Positions 7,419 through 16,566 are shown, numbered from the stretch's first letter. The stretch: DNA of 64,000 nucleotides from Jonesiaceae bacterium BS-20 (GCA_039995105.1 CP146203.1:3348001-3412000); one strand, 5' to 3'. Notes: generated from the sequence alone by a model not told the origin. Program-made: numbers and translations.

Positions 7419-8809
7419 GCACCTACCATGTTCTGCCCGCATACCCGCAGCGTGGTTCCGTTGATTCCGCCGGCAGCGGGTGAGGCGAAGAACGCGACTG
7501 CCTCGGCAACATCGATGGGCTGGCCACCTTGGGACAGCGAGTTCAGCCGGCGGGCCACCTCGCGGGTGGCAAATGGGATCTTTGCCGTCATCTTCGTTTC
7601 GATGAACCCCGGCGCGACCGCGTTAGCAGTACCCGCCATGTCAGCCAGCAGTGCTCCCGTCGACTGAACCATGGCAATGACCCCGGCCTTGGATGCGCCA
7701 TAGTTGGTTTGGCCGCGGTTGCCTGCAATGCCACTTGTCGATGCCAGTGAGACTATTCGAGGAGCCTTGCGGAACTGCGTGGAGGCTAAGAATGCTTCAT
7801 TCATGCGCAATTGAGCTGCGATGTTTACGGCAATGACCGAGTCCCACCGGGCTTCGTCCATGTTGGCAAGTAACTTATCCCGGGTTATCCCCGCGTTGTG
7901 GATAACAATATCGAGTCCGCCGTGCCTAGTGACAGCGTGATCAATAATCATTTGGCCGGCGTTGTCGGCGGTGATGTCGAGTTGCAGTGCGGTGCCACTT
8001 ATTTCATTGGCAACCTTGACTAGCCCCTCACCAGCGGCGGGAATGTCAACAACCACGACCGCGGCGCCGTCGCGGGCGAGGGTCTTTGCAATGGCCGCGC
8101 CAATTCCCTGGGCGGCGCCGGTGACAACGGCGACCTTGCCCGCAAGCGGGAGGGCCCAATCAGCTGGTTCAACGCCCTGTGTGGATGACACCGTCAAGAC
8201 CTGGCCGTCCACAAAAGCGGACTTGCCGCTCAGTAGGAACCGCAGTGCCGCCACGGTGCTGGGGCTGTTGGCCGTAGCATCACCGGATAGTGCGATGGTG
8301 TTTGCCGTGGCGCCGTTACGTAGCTCCTTGGCCAAAGAACGCATAGCCCCGGTTCCGGCGGCCCGGGCTGCCGCGATAGCTGGCTCGTCACCAGCCTCCG
8401 GAGCGCGCGTTACAAAGATGACTCGCCCGCAGTAGGCAAGTGAACGTAGCTGGGCGCCAAGAGCCAACATGGGAACGCTTAGATCCTCGGGTGTACTGGC
8501 CTGTGACAGCACAACAATGATTGCCGCCCACTTCACGCCGTCTGCGGGCTCGCGCCGGACATTGATAATGTCTTTTCCGCTGGCGTCTCCTAGCCCGTGT
8601 GACACCATGCTGGCAATGATGTTGGCGTCGTGGCCGGCCCCATGGAGTCCGGTGTGCGGCTGCTCAGTATCGAGCACCAATACCGGCCCAGAAACTGTTG
8701 GTGTGCCGGGGTTGAACCGCTTGAGGGTAACCGGCTGAGGCAGCCCCAACTTCTTAGCTAGTGTCTTGCCAAAACCGTCGCTCACAAAAGCGGTGTACTT
8801 ATCGGACAT
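7415..8809 (-). CDS. fabG4: High-molecular-weight 3-oxoacyl-ACP/CoA reductase, FabG4 type
   Basis: 464 residues, about twice a normal FabG and matching the HMW FabG4 class. Residues 1-215 form an N-terminal domain lacking a working Rossmann motif. The C-terminal SDR domain has the cofactor motif VTGAAQGIGAAIA, the NAG motif in VIHNAGITRD, the catalytic Ser in SLASTSGIAG and the Tyr-Lys pair in NYGASKAG. FabG4 enzymes are reported to reduce 3-oxoacyl thioesters with NADH. Translation is coupled to the downstream MaoC gene (ATGA overlap), and an AAGGAG site lies 7 nt before its own ATG. Confidence 0.9.
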   Translation of the reverse strand: MSDKYTAFVSDGFGKTLAKKLGLPQPVTLKRFNPGTPTVSGPVLVLDTEQPHTGLHGAGHDANIIASMVSHGLGDASGKDIINVRREPADGVKWAAIIVVLSQASTPEDLSVPMLALGAQLRSLAYCGRVIFVTRAPEAGDEPAIAAARAAGTGAMRSLAKELRNGATANTIALSGDATANSPSTVAALRFLLSGKSAFVDGQVLTVSSTQGVEPADWALPLAGKVAVVTGAAQGIGAAIAKTLARDGAAVVVVDIPAAGEGLVKVANEISGTALQLDITADNAGQMIIDHAVTRHGGLDIVIHNAGITRDKLLANMDEARWDSVIAVNIAAQLRMNEAFLASTQFRKAPRIVSLASTSGIAGNRGQTNYGASKAGVIAMVQSTGALLADMAGTANAVAPGFIETKMTAKIPFATREVARRLNSLSQGGQPIDVAEAVAFFASPAAGGINGTTLRVCGQNMVGA

Positions 8810-8843
8810 GTTGAAACTCCTTGTGGGTTCTGGATTGCAAGAA

Positions 8844-10184
8844 TCAGACGGACTCGATGATGGCTACGGCGCCTAGGCCGCCGGCTGCACACACCGACAA
8901 CAATGCGCGGGCGGGCTTGCCAGTATCCGTGGCCTTCTCCTGAACCAGTTTTGCGGCGGTTGCAATAATGCGTGCCCCGGTCGCAGCAAAGGGGTGCCCG
9001 GCCGCGAGCGATGAACCGGCAACGTTTAACTTTGCCCGGTCGATTGATCCGAACGCGCCATCCAAGCCAAGCTCGGTCTTGCAGTATTCCTCGTCCTCCC
9101 ACGCGGCAAGTGTGGATAGTACGGTGGCGGCAAAAGCCTCATGAATCTCGTAGAAATCGAAGTCCGCAAGGGTTAACCCGTTCCGTTTGAGCAGGACGGG
9201 GACGGCATGGGCCGGTGCCATGAGCAGGCCCTCGTGCCCGTGGACAAAGTCAACGGCCGCGGTTTGGGCGTCCACAAAGCGGGCCAAGACCGGCAGATTC
9301 CGTTCCGCCGCCCACTGTGGGCTCGCTACTAATACAGCCGATGCCCCATCGCTCAGGGGTGTGGAATTGGCCGCCGTCATGGTCGCGACCGCACCGAGGG
9401 TTTTGCCAAACACCGGGCTGAGTTGCCCAAGTTTTTCGAGTGTGGATTCCGGGCGCAGATTCTGGTCCCGAGTCAGGCCCCGGTACGGGGTGACGAGGTC
9501 ATCAAAGAAACTGCGGTCGTAGGCTGCGCTCAAGTTTTGGTGGGAGTCGTACGCGAGCTGGTCCTGATCCTCACGGGTGATCTTCCAGCGCGCGGTTGTA
9601 ATTGCTTGGTGCTCGCCCATGGAAAGGCCCGTGCGGGGCTCCTCGGTGCGCGGGGTCGCTGGGGCAAAATCTGCCGGCCGCAGCGCGGTGAAAGCGGAGA
9701 TGCGCTGGCCAAGGGACTTGGCATGTGAAGCCTTGAGGAGAGCGGCACGTAGGCCATCGGAGACCGCAATTGGGGCATCGGAAACTGTGTCGGTGCCGCA
9801 GGCAATGGCGGAGTCGATCTGCCCCAACGCAATCTTGTTCGAAACCGTGATGAACGCTTCCAAACCGGTTGCGCACGCCTGCTGCAAGTCAAAGGCGGGC
9901 GTAGCGGGGGACAGTGCGGAACCGAGCACGCACTCGCGCACCAGGTTGAAATCCCGTGCGTGCTTGAGTACGGAACCTCCCACTACCTCGCCCAGCTGTT
10001 CGTTCTGCAACCCAAACCGGGCTACCAAGCCGTCGAGCACCGCGGCCAACATGTCCTGGTTGGAAGCCGATGCGTACTTGCCGCCGGCCTTAGCAAATGG
10101 AATACGGTTACCGCCAATGATGACGGCGTGACTTGGGCTTGCCCCAGGAGTGCTTTGGGCGGTTGCGTCGGTGGAATTGACCAC
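8844..10184 (-). CDS. Acetyl-CoA acetyltransferase (thiolase), FadA2/FadI-like
   Basis: 446 residues from a GTG preceded by a GGAGA ribosome-binding site. The nucleophile is the Cys in QQACATGLEAF, the general-base His lies in AGHPFAATGARII, and the second active-site Cys is in SVCAAGGLGAVAIIES. Thiolases cleave 3-oxoacyl-CoA with CoA or condense two acetyl-CoA. Inside an operon with a 3-oxoacyl reductase and an enoyl hydratase, fatty-acid breakdown or chain remodelling is more likely than a biosynthetic role. It is the promoter-proximal gene and faces the tetR gene across a perfect palindrome. Confidence 0.9.
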   Translation of the reverse strand: MVNSTDATAQSTPGASPSHAVIIGGNRIPFAKAGGKYASASNQDMLAAVLDGLVARFGLQNEQLGEVVGGSVLKHARDFNLVRECVLGSALSPATPAFDLQQACATGLEAFITVSNKIALGQIDSAIACGTDTVSDAPIAVSDGLRAALLKASHAKSLGQRISAFTALRPADFAPATPRTEEPRTGLSMGEHQAITTARWKITREDQDQLAYDSHQNLSAAYDRSFFDDLVTPYRGLTRDQNLRPESTLEKLGQLSPVFGKTLGAVATMTAANSTPLSDGASAVLVASPQWAAERNLPVLARFVDAQTAAVDFVHGHEGLLMAPAHAVPVLLKRNGLTLADFDFYEIHEAFAATVLSTLAAWEDEEYCKTELGLDGAFGSIDRAKLNVAGSSLAAGHPFAATGARIIATAAKLVQEKATDTGKPARALLSVCAAGGLGAVAIIESV

Positions 10185-10264
10185 GAGATTCTCCTAGCTA
10201 CGGTGCTTGGTGACGGGCAGGTAAGTGCTGCGTGCCCTAGAAACAAAGAAGCAGATGTGTGTAG

Positions 10265-10291
10265 AACTCAGAGTACCTGATACTCTGAGTT
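10265..10291. promoter_or_regulatory. Perfect 11-5-11 palindromic operator, TetR type
   Basis: Arms AACTCAGAGTA (10265-10275) and TACTCTGAGTT (10281-10291) are exact reverse complements around the spacer CCTGA. The right arm ends one base before the GTG of tetR, and the thiolase start lies 80 bp to the left on the other strand. The position fits autorepression of tetR-acyl-CoA oxidase and control of the divergent thiolase operon by the same protein. Confidence 0.8.
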
Positions 10292-10292
10292 C

Positions 10293-10922
10293 GTGAGTCC
10301 TATCACGATGAAAACCACAGATGACGGCCGTTCCACCCGGTGGGAAAACCACCGCACCGAACGCCGCCTTGAGCTTGCCCGCGCCGCCCGTAAAGCTGTC
10401 CACCAGCATGGACCGGAAATTTCCATGGACGAAATTGCCACCTACGCGGGCACCTCCAAGTCTATTGTCTACCGCTACTTTGTGGATAAACCTGGACTGC
10501 AAACCGCTGTGGGTGAGGCGGTTGTCAAGCAAATCCAAGAGGAGATTGCGGCCGCAGCTCAAGCGGCAACCAGCCCCAAAGATGCGCTCTGGTCCATGGT
10601 TGAGGTGTATCTATCCATGATTGAGCACTCTCCAAACGTGTACTACTTTGTCACCCACAATACGACCGTGCCATTTCTAGAGTCGCTTGCAGACACCGTG
10701 GCCAAGCCGTTCGCTCAAACGATGGCTGCAAGCCAGATTGATGCTGCGGCGTGGGGGACCGGTGCGGTGGGATTCATCCGAAGCACGAGTGAGTGGTGGC
10801 TGACCAACATCGATTCCCCGGGCATGCCAACCAAAGAAGAACTGACCGACCGGATTGCCCGTTGGCTCTGGTCTGGTATCCGTACGGCCAATGTAACCAA
10901 CGAACCAACCGTTCAAAGCTAA
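10293..10922 (+). CDS. TetR family regulator of the fatty-acid gene cluster
   Basis: 209 residues starting at GTG directly after the palindrome; an ATG at 10308 is the alternative. The N-terminal HTH reads MDEIATYAGTSKSIVYRYF followed by VDKPGL, typical TetR. The C-terminal part resembles TetR proteins with a hydrophobic ligand pocket. By position it is likely to repress both this operon and the divergent thiolase-FabG4-MaoC operon and to respond to an acyl-CoA or fatty acid; the ligand is inference. Confidence 0.87.
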   Translation: MSPITMKTTDDGRSTRWENHRTERRLELARAARKAVHQHGPEISMDEIATYAGTSKSIVYRYFVDKPGLQTAVGEAVVKQIQEEIAAAAQAATSPKDALWSMVEVYLSMIEHSPNVYYFVTHNTTVPFLESLADTVAKPFAQTMAASQIDAAAWGTGAVGFIRSTSEWWLTNIDSPGMPTKEELTDRIARWLWSGIRTANVTNEPTVQS

Positions 10923-10959
10923 GCACCAAGATGCTCAGGCGCACACAAAGGAGTGAGCA

Positions 10960-13035
10960 ATGTCTACCGCAACCCAACCCAACGCTGACGAGATCACCGT
11001 AACTATTACCCCACGCGTTGATATCCCGTACTTAGAAGAAACCCTTCTTGGTAGGTGGGCGGATCTGCGCAGATTTGCACGTGACATGGCGCGTGATCCT
11101 CGCATTGTGCGGGATGAGTCCCTGCCCATGGAAGCTCACCGTGAGCGGGTGCTTGAGCAGATCAAAATACTGGCCGCAGAGGCTCAGGTGCTACGCGCCT
11201 TCCCAACCAGGCTTGGGGGGAAGGACGATGCCGGTGGCGGTATTGCTGGATTTGAAGAACTCATAGCGGCAGACCCGTCGCTGCAGATTAAGGCCGGGGT
11301 GCAATGGGGGCTGTTCTGTGCGGCCATTCACCACCTAGGAACCGAGGAGCAGCAGGATAGGTTGCTGCCGGATGCCATGCATGTGCGGGTACCCGGAGCC
11401 TTTGCGATGACCGAGATTGGGCACGGCTCGGATGTGGCCTCGATTGCGACCACTGCAACGTTTGATAAGGAAACCCAAGAGTTTATTATCAACACTCCCT
11501 TTAGGGCGGCGTGGAAAGACTTCTTGGGTAATGCCGCGAAGCATGGCACCGCAGCGGTGGTGTTTGCCCAGCTCATCACCAACGGCATCAACCACGGGGT
11601 GCACGCGTTTTACGTGCCGATTAGAGAGACTCTCGAAGATGGTTCCGCGGGGCCCTGCCTTCCCGGCATCAGTAGTGAAGACGACGGGCTTAAGGGCGGG
11701 CTCAACGGTATTGATAATGGGCGCCTTGCCTTTGACCGCGTCCGCGTTCCGCGTACCAACCTCTTGGCGCGGTACGGATACGTTGAAGAGGACGGGACTT
11801 ACTCTTCATCCATAGCCTCACCCGGGCGCAGGTTCTTCACGATGCTTGGCTCGCTTGTCCAAGGGCGCGTATCCCTCGATGGTGCGGCCGGTGTGGCCAG
11901 CAAGATGGCGTTGACCGCAGCGGTGACCTACGGCAACCAGCGCCGCCAGTTCACCGGGGCCAGCGACACCGAAGAGACCGTGCTCATGGATTACGGCACC
12001 CACCAGCGCAGGCTCATCCCGCTCATTGCGGAAACCTACGCGGGGCACTTTGCCCATGATCGGTTGTTGGACCTCTTCCATGCGGTCTTCTCTGAGGAGG
12101 GCATGGATACCCCCGAGTCCCGTGAGGACCTGGAGACCATGGCGGCAGCGCTCAAACCAACGTCGACCTGGCGGGCCCTGAACGTGATTCAAGAGTCCCG
12201 TGAGGCCTGCGGCGGCGCGGGGTTCATGGCCGAGAACCGGATGACCGGTCTGCGTGCGGACATGGACGTGTACGTAACCTTCGAGGGGGACAACACGGTT
12301 CTACTCCAACTCGTTGGTAAGCGGCTGCTGACGGATTATGCCCGGCAGTTTAAAGGGGTCGACGGCGTGGGTATGGCGCGGTTCCTTGTTGAACGGGCCG
12401 CAGACACGGTCTTGTACAAGACACCGTTGAACCGCGCGGTCCAAAGCATCTTGGACTCCGGCTCTAAACGCCGCTCTGCCGGCCAGCTGCAGACCGAAGA
12501 GACCCAACGTGAACTGCTGACCGACCGTGTTGAGACCATGGTGGAGAAATTGGCGGCTGCACTACGGCCAGCCAGTAAACTCCCACAAGCCGAGGCTGCC
12601 GCCCTGTTTAATGCGCACCAGGTGGAACTCATTGAAACCGCCAAGGCGCACGCCGACCTGTTGCAATGGGAGGCGTTCACCAAGGCGCTCGCAGAGATCA
12701 CCGACCCTGGAACCAAGGGTGTGCTGACCTGGGTGCGCGACTTGTTTGGGCTGCACACCATTGAAAAGAATCTTGCTTGGTACCTCATCAATGGCAGGCT
12801 CAGCGCGCAGCGGGCGCAAACCGTGACGTCTTACATTGACCGACTCCTCGTTCGTCTGCGTCCCCACGCCCAGAGCTTGGTTGACGCTTTTGGGTTCGAT
12901 GACAAACTCCTGCGAGCAACCGTCTCCACCGGAATCGAACACGAGCGTCAAGAAGAGGCCCGGGAGTACTTCCGCAAACAGCGCGAGAGTGGTGAGGCGC
13001 CTATCTCGGAGAAGTCCATCAAGGCCAAGAGTTAG
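10960..13035 (+). CDS. Acyl-CoA dehydrogenase/oxidase (ACOX-like)
   Basis: 691 residues with AAAGGAG 9 nt before the ATG. The central part has the flavin-binding strand AFAMTEIGHGSDVASIATTA, the RYGYVEEDGTY loop and the QRRQF region. The FAD-proximal segment EACGGAGFMAENRMTGLRAD and FEGDNTVLLQLVGKRLL is the acyl-CoA oxidase hallmark, and the length fits ACOX (about 650-700) better than ordinary acyl-CoA dehydrogenases (about 380-600). If it is an oxidase, electrons go to O2 and H2O2 is released; if a dehydrogenase, to ETF. It makes trans-2-enoyl-CoA, the substrate of the MaoC hydratase encoded opposite. Cotranscribed with tetR (37-bp gap). Confidence 0.85.
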   Translation: MSTATQPNADEITVTITPRVDIPYLEETLLGRWADLRRFARDMARDPRIVRDESLPMEAHRERVLEQIKILAAEAQVLRAFPTRLGGKDDAGGGIAGFEELIAADPSLQIKAGVQWGLFCAAIHHLGTEEQQDRLLPDAMHVRVPGAFAMTEIGHGSDVASIATTATFDKETQEFIINTPFRAAWKDFLGNAAKHGTAAVVFAQLITNGINHGVHAFYVPIRETLEDGSAGPCLPGISSEDDGLKGGLNGIDNGRLAFDRVRVPRTNLLARYGYVEEDGTYSSSIASPGRRFFTMLGSLVQGRVSLDGAAGVASKMALTAAVTYGNQRRQFTGASDTEETVLMDYGTHQRRLIPLIAETYAGHFAHDRLLDLFHAVFSEEGMDTPESREDLETMAAALKPTSTWRALNVIQESREACGGAGFMAENRMTGLRADMDVYVTFEGDNTVLLQLVGKRLLTDYARQFKGVDGVGMARFLVERAADTVLYKTPLNRAVQSILDSGSKRRSAGQLQTEETQRELLTDRVETMVEKLAAALRPASKLPQAEAAALFNAHQVELIETAKAHADLLQWEAFTKALAEITDPGTKGVLTWVRDLFGLHTIEKNLAWYLINGRLSAQRAQTVTSYIDRLLVRLRPHAQSLVDAFGFDDKLLRATVSTGIEHERQEEAREYFRKQRESGEAPISEKSIKAKS

Positions 13036-13100
13036 GTTAAGCACCGTAGCCGGACTTAGGTTCTGGGCCCATTGCCACAGAGTCTAGGCCCGCCACTCCA

Positions 13101-13154
13101 CGAGAACGTTGATTCGGGGCTGCCACAGAGGGTAGCCCCGAATCAACGCTCTCG
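13101..13154. terminator. Long hairpin after the acyl-CoA oxidase gene
   Basis: 21-nt arms at 13101-13121 and 13134-13154, complementary apart from one position, around a 12-nt loop. The core is GTTGATTCGGGGCT with AGCCCCGAATCAAC. No U-run follows. It lies between two plus-strand units, so termination of the upstream operon is the simplest role; a processed or regulatory RNA structure is possible. Confidence 0.6.
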
Positions 13155-13200
13155 CTGCTTGTGCCGGGGCGATTTGTCTCTGTGACAGTTCTCGACCAGT

Positions 13201-13231
13201 AGACACTTAGTGTATACCTTTGGTGTATAGT
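13201..13231 (+). promoter_or_regulatory. Promoter/operator region of the padR-ABC operon
   Basis: GTGTATA occurs twice (13210-13216 and 13223-13229), 13 bp apart, and an ACACT-T-AGTGT inverted repeat overlaps the first copy (13203-13213). TATAGT at 13226-13231 is a plausible -10 box only 7 nt before the ATG, so the transcript may be leaderless. Autoregulation by PadR is likely from family knowledge. Confidence 0.5.
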
Positions 13232-13238
13232 CGTCCGC

Positions 13239-13781
13239 ATGACAGTCCCAATGGCAATTCTTGCTTTCCTAGATCAGGGTCCCGCCCATGGCTTCGCGTT
13301 GAAGCGGCGCTATGACGAGGTATTGGCCAACGGTAAAGAACTCAGAACGGGTCAGGTGTACTCCACGCTCGCTCGTTTGGAACGTGACGGCCTAGCACAC
13401 GGAGTTGAAGTAGAAAAAGGTGATGGCCCCGACCGGCAAATGTACGCAATCACCCCTCAAGGAGTAACCGAGTTTGAGCACTGGTTAGGCACCCCACAAC
13501 TGCCGGGCAACAGGCCAACTGAGTTGTTCACAAAGGTAATCCTTGCGCTCGTTTCAGGGCGCTCCCCTCAAGAGATTCTGCACGCGCAGCAAGCGGTGTA
13601 CTTATCTCGTATGCGGGACGTAACTGCGGCTCGTAAGAGGGGTGATGTGGTGGACAGGTTAGCCGGCGACTACGAGATCGCTCACCTGGAAGCAGACCTG
13701 AAATGGATTGAGCTAGCGGGAGTGCGGCTAGGTCAACTAGAGAACTCGGAACTGCAAGCCAGCAAGGGGTCGGAGCAGTGA
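13239..13781 (+). CDS. PadR family transcriptional regulator
   Basis: 180 residues. The N-terminal winged helix starts immediately (AILAFLDQGPAHGFALKRRYDE), with the PadR signature LRTGQVYSTLARLERDGL and wing segment DRQMYAITPQGVTEFEHWL. The C-terminal half is a helical dimerisation region like subfamily 2. Its stop overlaps the start of the ABC ATPase gene (GTGA), so the three genes are translated as one unit. PadR proteins next to ABC exporters usually repress them until a toxic or antibiotic ligand appears. Confidence 0.88.
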   Translation: MTVPMAILAFLDQGPAHGFALKRRYDEVLANGKELRTGQVYSTLARLERDGLAHGVEVEKGDGPDRQMYAITPQGVTEFEHWLGTPQLPGNRPTELFTKVILALVSGRSPQEILHAQQAVYLSRMRDVTAARKRGDVVDRLAGDYEIAHLEADLKWIELAGVRLGQLENSELQASKGSEQ

Positions 13782-14488
13782 CCGCGATATTAACCGGAAA
13801 AGACCTCCGCCTTGATTTTGGTGCCACCAAGGTTCTGCGTGGAGTAGATGTGGATATTGCTCCCGGTGAAATAGTTGCCGTAATGGGAGCCTCCGGATCA
13901 GGGAAGTCAACCCTGCTCCATGTCCTCGCAGGGCTATTGCAGCCACACAGTGGCGTAGTAGAGCTTAACGGTGAGCGTATTGACAACCAGTCTGAGAAAC
14001 ACCGATCAGCAATCCGACTGCGGGAGTTAGGATTTGTCTTCCAAACGGGAGACCTTGTTCCGGAACTATCGGTGGTGGAGAATGTTGAACTTCCACTGCG
14101 GCTCACAGGAATACCTGCGCGGCAGGCACGCTCGAACGCCCTTGAGATGCTTGAGCAACTTGGGATTGCCGAAATTGCTGATCGCAGGATCAATGAAGTC
14201 TCCGGAGGGCAAGCCCAACGTGCTGCCGTGGCTCGAGCCTTGGTGCACGGGCCAAGTGTCGTGCTGGCCGATGAGCCTACGGGTGCTTTGGACTCGGTTG
14301 CCGGTGAGCTGGTGCTGGAGTCCTTTGTGGAGGCGGCCCAACGAAGTGGGACCGCGGTACTGCTGGTAACCCATGATCTTAAAGTTGCATCCTATGCGCA
14401 GCGGGACTTCCAACTCAGGGACGGGCAAGTCATGGCGCCGGTTGGGGCTCATGGTGCATATGGGGATAGCCAAGGAACCTTCGCATGA
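13778..14488 (+). CDS. ABC transporter ATP-binding protein (MacB/LolD-like)
   Basis: 236 residues. Walker A GASGSGKSTLL at about residues 46-56, Q-loop VFQTGDLVPELSVVENVELP, ABC signature VSGGQAQRAAVARAL, Walker B VVLADEPTGALDS and H-loop LVTHD are all intact, so it should hydrolyse ATP. The EPTGALDS and sequence around it match the MacB/LolD/FtsE class, which works with FtsX-fold permeases. Start GTG overlaps the padR stop; the stop overlaps the permease ATG (ATGA). Confidence 0.92.
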   Translation: MTAILTGKDLRLDFGATKVLRGVDVDIAPGEIVAVMGASGSGKSTLLHVLAGLLQPHSGVVELNGERIDNQSEKHRSAIRLRELGFVFQTGDLVPELSVVENVELPLRLTGIPARQARSNALEMLEQLGIAEIADRRINEVSGGQAQRAAVARALVHGPSVVLADEPTGALDSVAGELVLESFVEAAQRSGTAVLLVTHDLKVASYAQRDFQLRDGQVMAPVGAHGAYGDSQGTFA

Positions 14489-16527
14489 AGGGTACTTTGA
14501 GGCAGTTACCGGCACTCGTAAGTCTGGGTTTGAGGTTGATCCGTGCGGGTGGCGTGGCCCGCTGGCTCACTATTTTCATTGGGTCCACTTTGGTCAGCAC
14601 ACTGCTCCTAACCGCCTATGCTGTTCCAGGGGCGCTCCAAGATCCAGATTTGGTGATACCGCGTAGCGAGCGCTTGAAGCATCTGCAACTCGTTATTTTG
14701 TTTGCCATTCCGGTCCTCGCGTTGCTTTTCACAGTGCTACGACTCTCCTCTGGTACCCGCGACAGACGCCTAGCGAGTTTGCGCTTGATTGGCCTTGGAC
14801 CGGCTCAGACCAAAGTGGTCGCGGTGGTGGAGGGGACCGCTTTGGTGCTGCTAGGTGCACTGCTTGGCGGTGGCATCTTTGCACTGGTTGCCAAGATTGC
14901 CGATGCCTGGGGTTGGGGATCCCAGTGGCTCCGGCAACCACTCGCGGTCAGTTGGAAATCAATTACAGCGGTTGTGTTCCTCGTTGTGGTGATTGCCGTC
15001 ATCGTTGCTGTGTCCTCAATCCGTGTGCTCTTGAAAGACCCGCGTGGTTCTCGCAGCGAGGCAGCTAAAGCTAACCTCAGTTGGTGGCGGATACTCCCAC
15101 TCTTTACGGGAATAGGGGTATTGGTTTGGTTGCTCCTACAAGACCATCAAAAGGTGTTCAATGAGTATGGGGTGCTACCAGATTGGTGGACTCTGGTCAT
15201 GTTTGGCGGCTGGGTCGTGGTAGGCCTATCGATTCCCCTGGTTGTTCCCCTGTTTTCAAGTTGGATCGCGCGATGGCTAGGTGACCAAGATGGGTGGTTG
15301 GCAGGAAGGCTAGCAGGCCGGCGTCTAACGGTTGAACCCGCAAGTGCGACAAGGTCAGTCGCTGGCCTAGCGCTAGCAACCTACTCCTCAATTATCGTCC
15401 TGTTGTTCATTGCCATGGTTACTCAAGGATCCGGGAGATTTGTTCTTGAACAGTCATATCTAGAACAGGGACCACAACCCATCTCACTCAAAGTTTTCAA
15501 TGCAGAGCAGGCGGCTGAGATTAGCCAAGCAGACATAGCGGCTCTTGAAGGCGTGAAACATGTGTTCCCGAGGTTCAAGGTCACGAGTGAACACGAGACA
15601 AGGCTCAATGCCAGTCCTGCCTATCTGGAAGACTTGACCGAAGGTGGATTGAACCCGGTTGAAGGTGCGCTCTGCGGAAGCGAAACAGGTAGTGTTCCAT
15701 GTTTAGAAGTAGTCATTGGCTCGTGTGCGGATTACGCCCAATTTAGGGTGATCACCGACTGCCAAGAGGGAACCGTACAAATCGCCTCGAACGCTTGGCA
15801 GAAGAGCGAAGGTAGTTACCTGAGTCCCAGTGAAGTAACACTCACGGGCCAGCGCGGACAGATCACGCTTCCACTATCAGAAACTGAAATCTTGGTCGAC
15901 CTTGAAGCTACTCAAGCAAGATTTTTGAAGGGTGTGACTGAGGATGAGCACATAGTTATCCCACCAGCCTATCCGGGGGTGAGCGAGATACTTGGCCCAC
16001 CTCGGTCGTTTGCAATTACGGCGGATGGAGGCCGGGATGTACAAGTGAGCTTGACGCAGTTTGCGGAACAAAACGGGTTTGAAGTAGTTCTGCCACCGAG
16101 CCAGACGTACGAGAAGACAATGCTTGGACGGGCGGCTCTGCTGACTCTCATCGCATCAATAATTGGGATTGGTCTGCTCACCGTTGCCGTTGGATTACTA
16201 GACAGAACCGTTGAAAGGCGCCGTGCAGTTGGCAGCCTCGTGGTGATTGGGGTGCCGGTGACAACGTTGCGGGCCAGTCAAGTGGTCCAGGTTCTCATCC
16301 CAATGGTGTTGTCTGTCGCGCTCGCAGTCCTAACCGGTTCGCTCTCTGCGCAAGTATTTTCTGTGTTGCTTAGGTTTGAGGGACTTGGAGTTGGGGATCC
16401 CATTAACTTCACCGCAGACATCATATGGGTTGCGATCCCGTTAGTGATTGCCTGCATTGGAGTAGCGCTCGCAACTTTGCCGGGTCTTGGTGCACGTCTT
16501 CGACCGGAAGTCCTACGCAGAGATTAA
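14485..16527 (+). CDS. FtsX-like ABC transporter permease
   Basis: 680 residues. An N-terminal hydrophobic helix precedes a four-helix FtsX-like unit (about residues 60-290), a large extracytoplasmic domain of about 230 residues (roughly 320-550), then a second FtsX-like unit with three or four helices ending LPGLGARLRPEVLRRD. This duplicated layout is that of single-chain permeases of the MacB/BceB type that move peptides or lipids out of the membrane rather than across it. With the ATPase it forms a PadR-regulated efflux or antimicrobial-peptide resistance pump; the substrate is unknown. Confidence 0.85.
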   Translation: MKGTLRQLPALVSLGLRLIRAGGVARWLTIFIGSTLVSTLLLTAYAVPGALQDPDLVIPRSERLKHLQLVILFAIPVLALLFTVLRLSSGTRDRRLASLRLIGLGPAQTKVVAVVEGTALVLLGALLGGGIFALVAKIADAWGWGSQWLRQPLAVSWKSITAVVFLVVVIAVIVAVSSIRVLLKDPRGSRSEAAKANLSWWRILPLFTGIGVLVWLLLQDHQKVFNEYGVLPDWWTLVMFGGWVVVGLSIPLVVPLFSSWIARWLGDQDGWLAGRLAGRRLTVEPASATRSVAGLALATYSSIIVLLFIAMVTQGSGRFVLEQSYLEQGPQPISLKVFNAEQAAEISQADIAALEGVKHVFPRFKVTSEHETRLNASPAYLEDLTEGGLNPVEGALCGSETGSVPCLEVVIGSCADYAQFRVITDCQEGTVQIASNAWQKSEGSYLSPSEVTLTGQRGQITLPLSETEILVDLEATQARFLKGVTEDEHIVIPPAYPGVSEILGPPRSFAITADGGRDVQVSLTQFAEQNGFEVVLPPSQTYEKTMLGRAALLTLIASIIGIGLLTVAVGLLDRTVERRRAVGSLVVIGVPVTTLRASQVVQVLIPMVLSVALAVLTGSLSAQVFSVLLRFEGLGVGDPINFTADIIWVAIPLVIACIGVALATLPGLGARLRPEVLRRD

Positions 16528-16530
16528 AGA

Positions 16531-16566
16531 CTGTTGATTTCCGGCAATTGATGGTGGAAATCAACA
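16531..16566 (+). terminator. Hairpin terminator of the padR-ABC operon
   Basis: Perfect 12-bp arms CTGTTGATTTCC (16531-16542) and GGAAATCAACAG (16555-16566), 12-nt loop, starting 4 bp after the permease stop. No U-tract. Confidence 0.65.
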
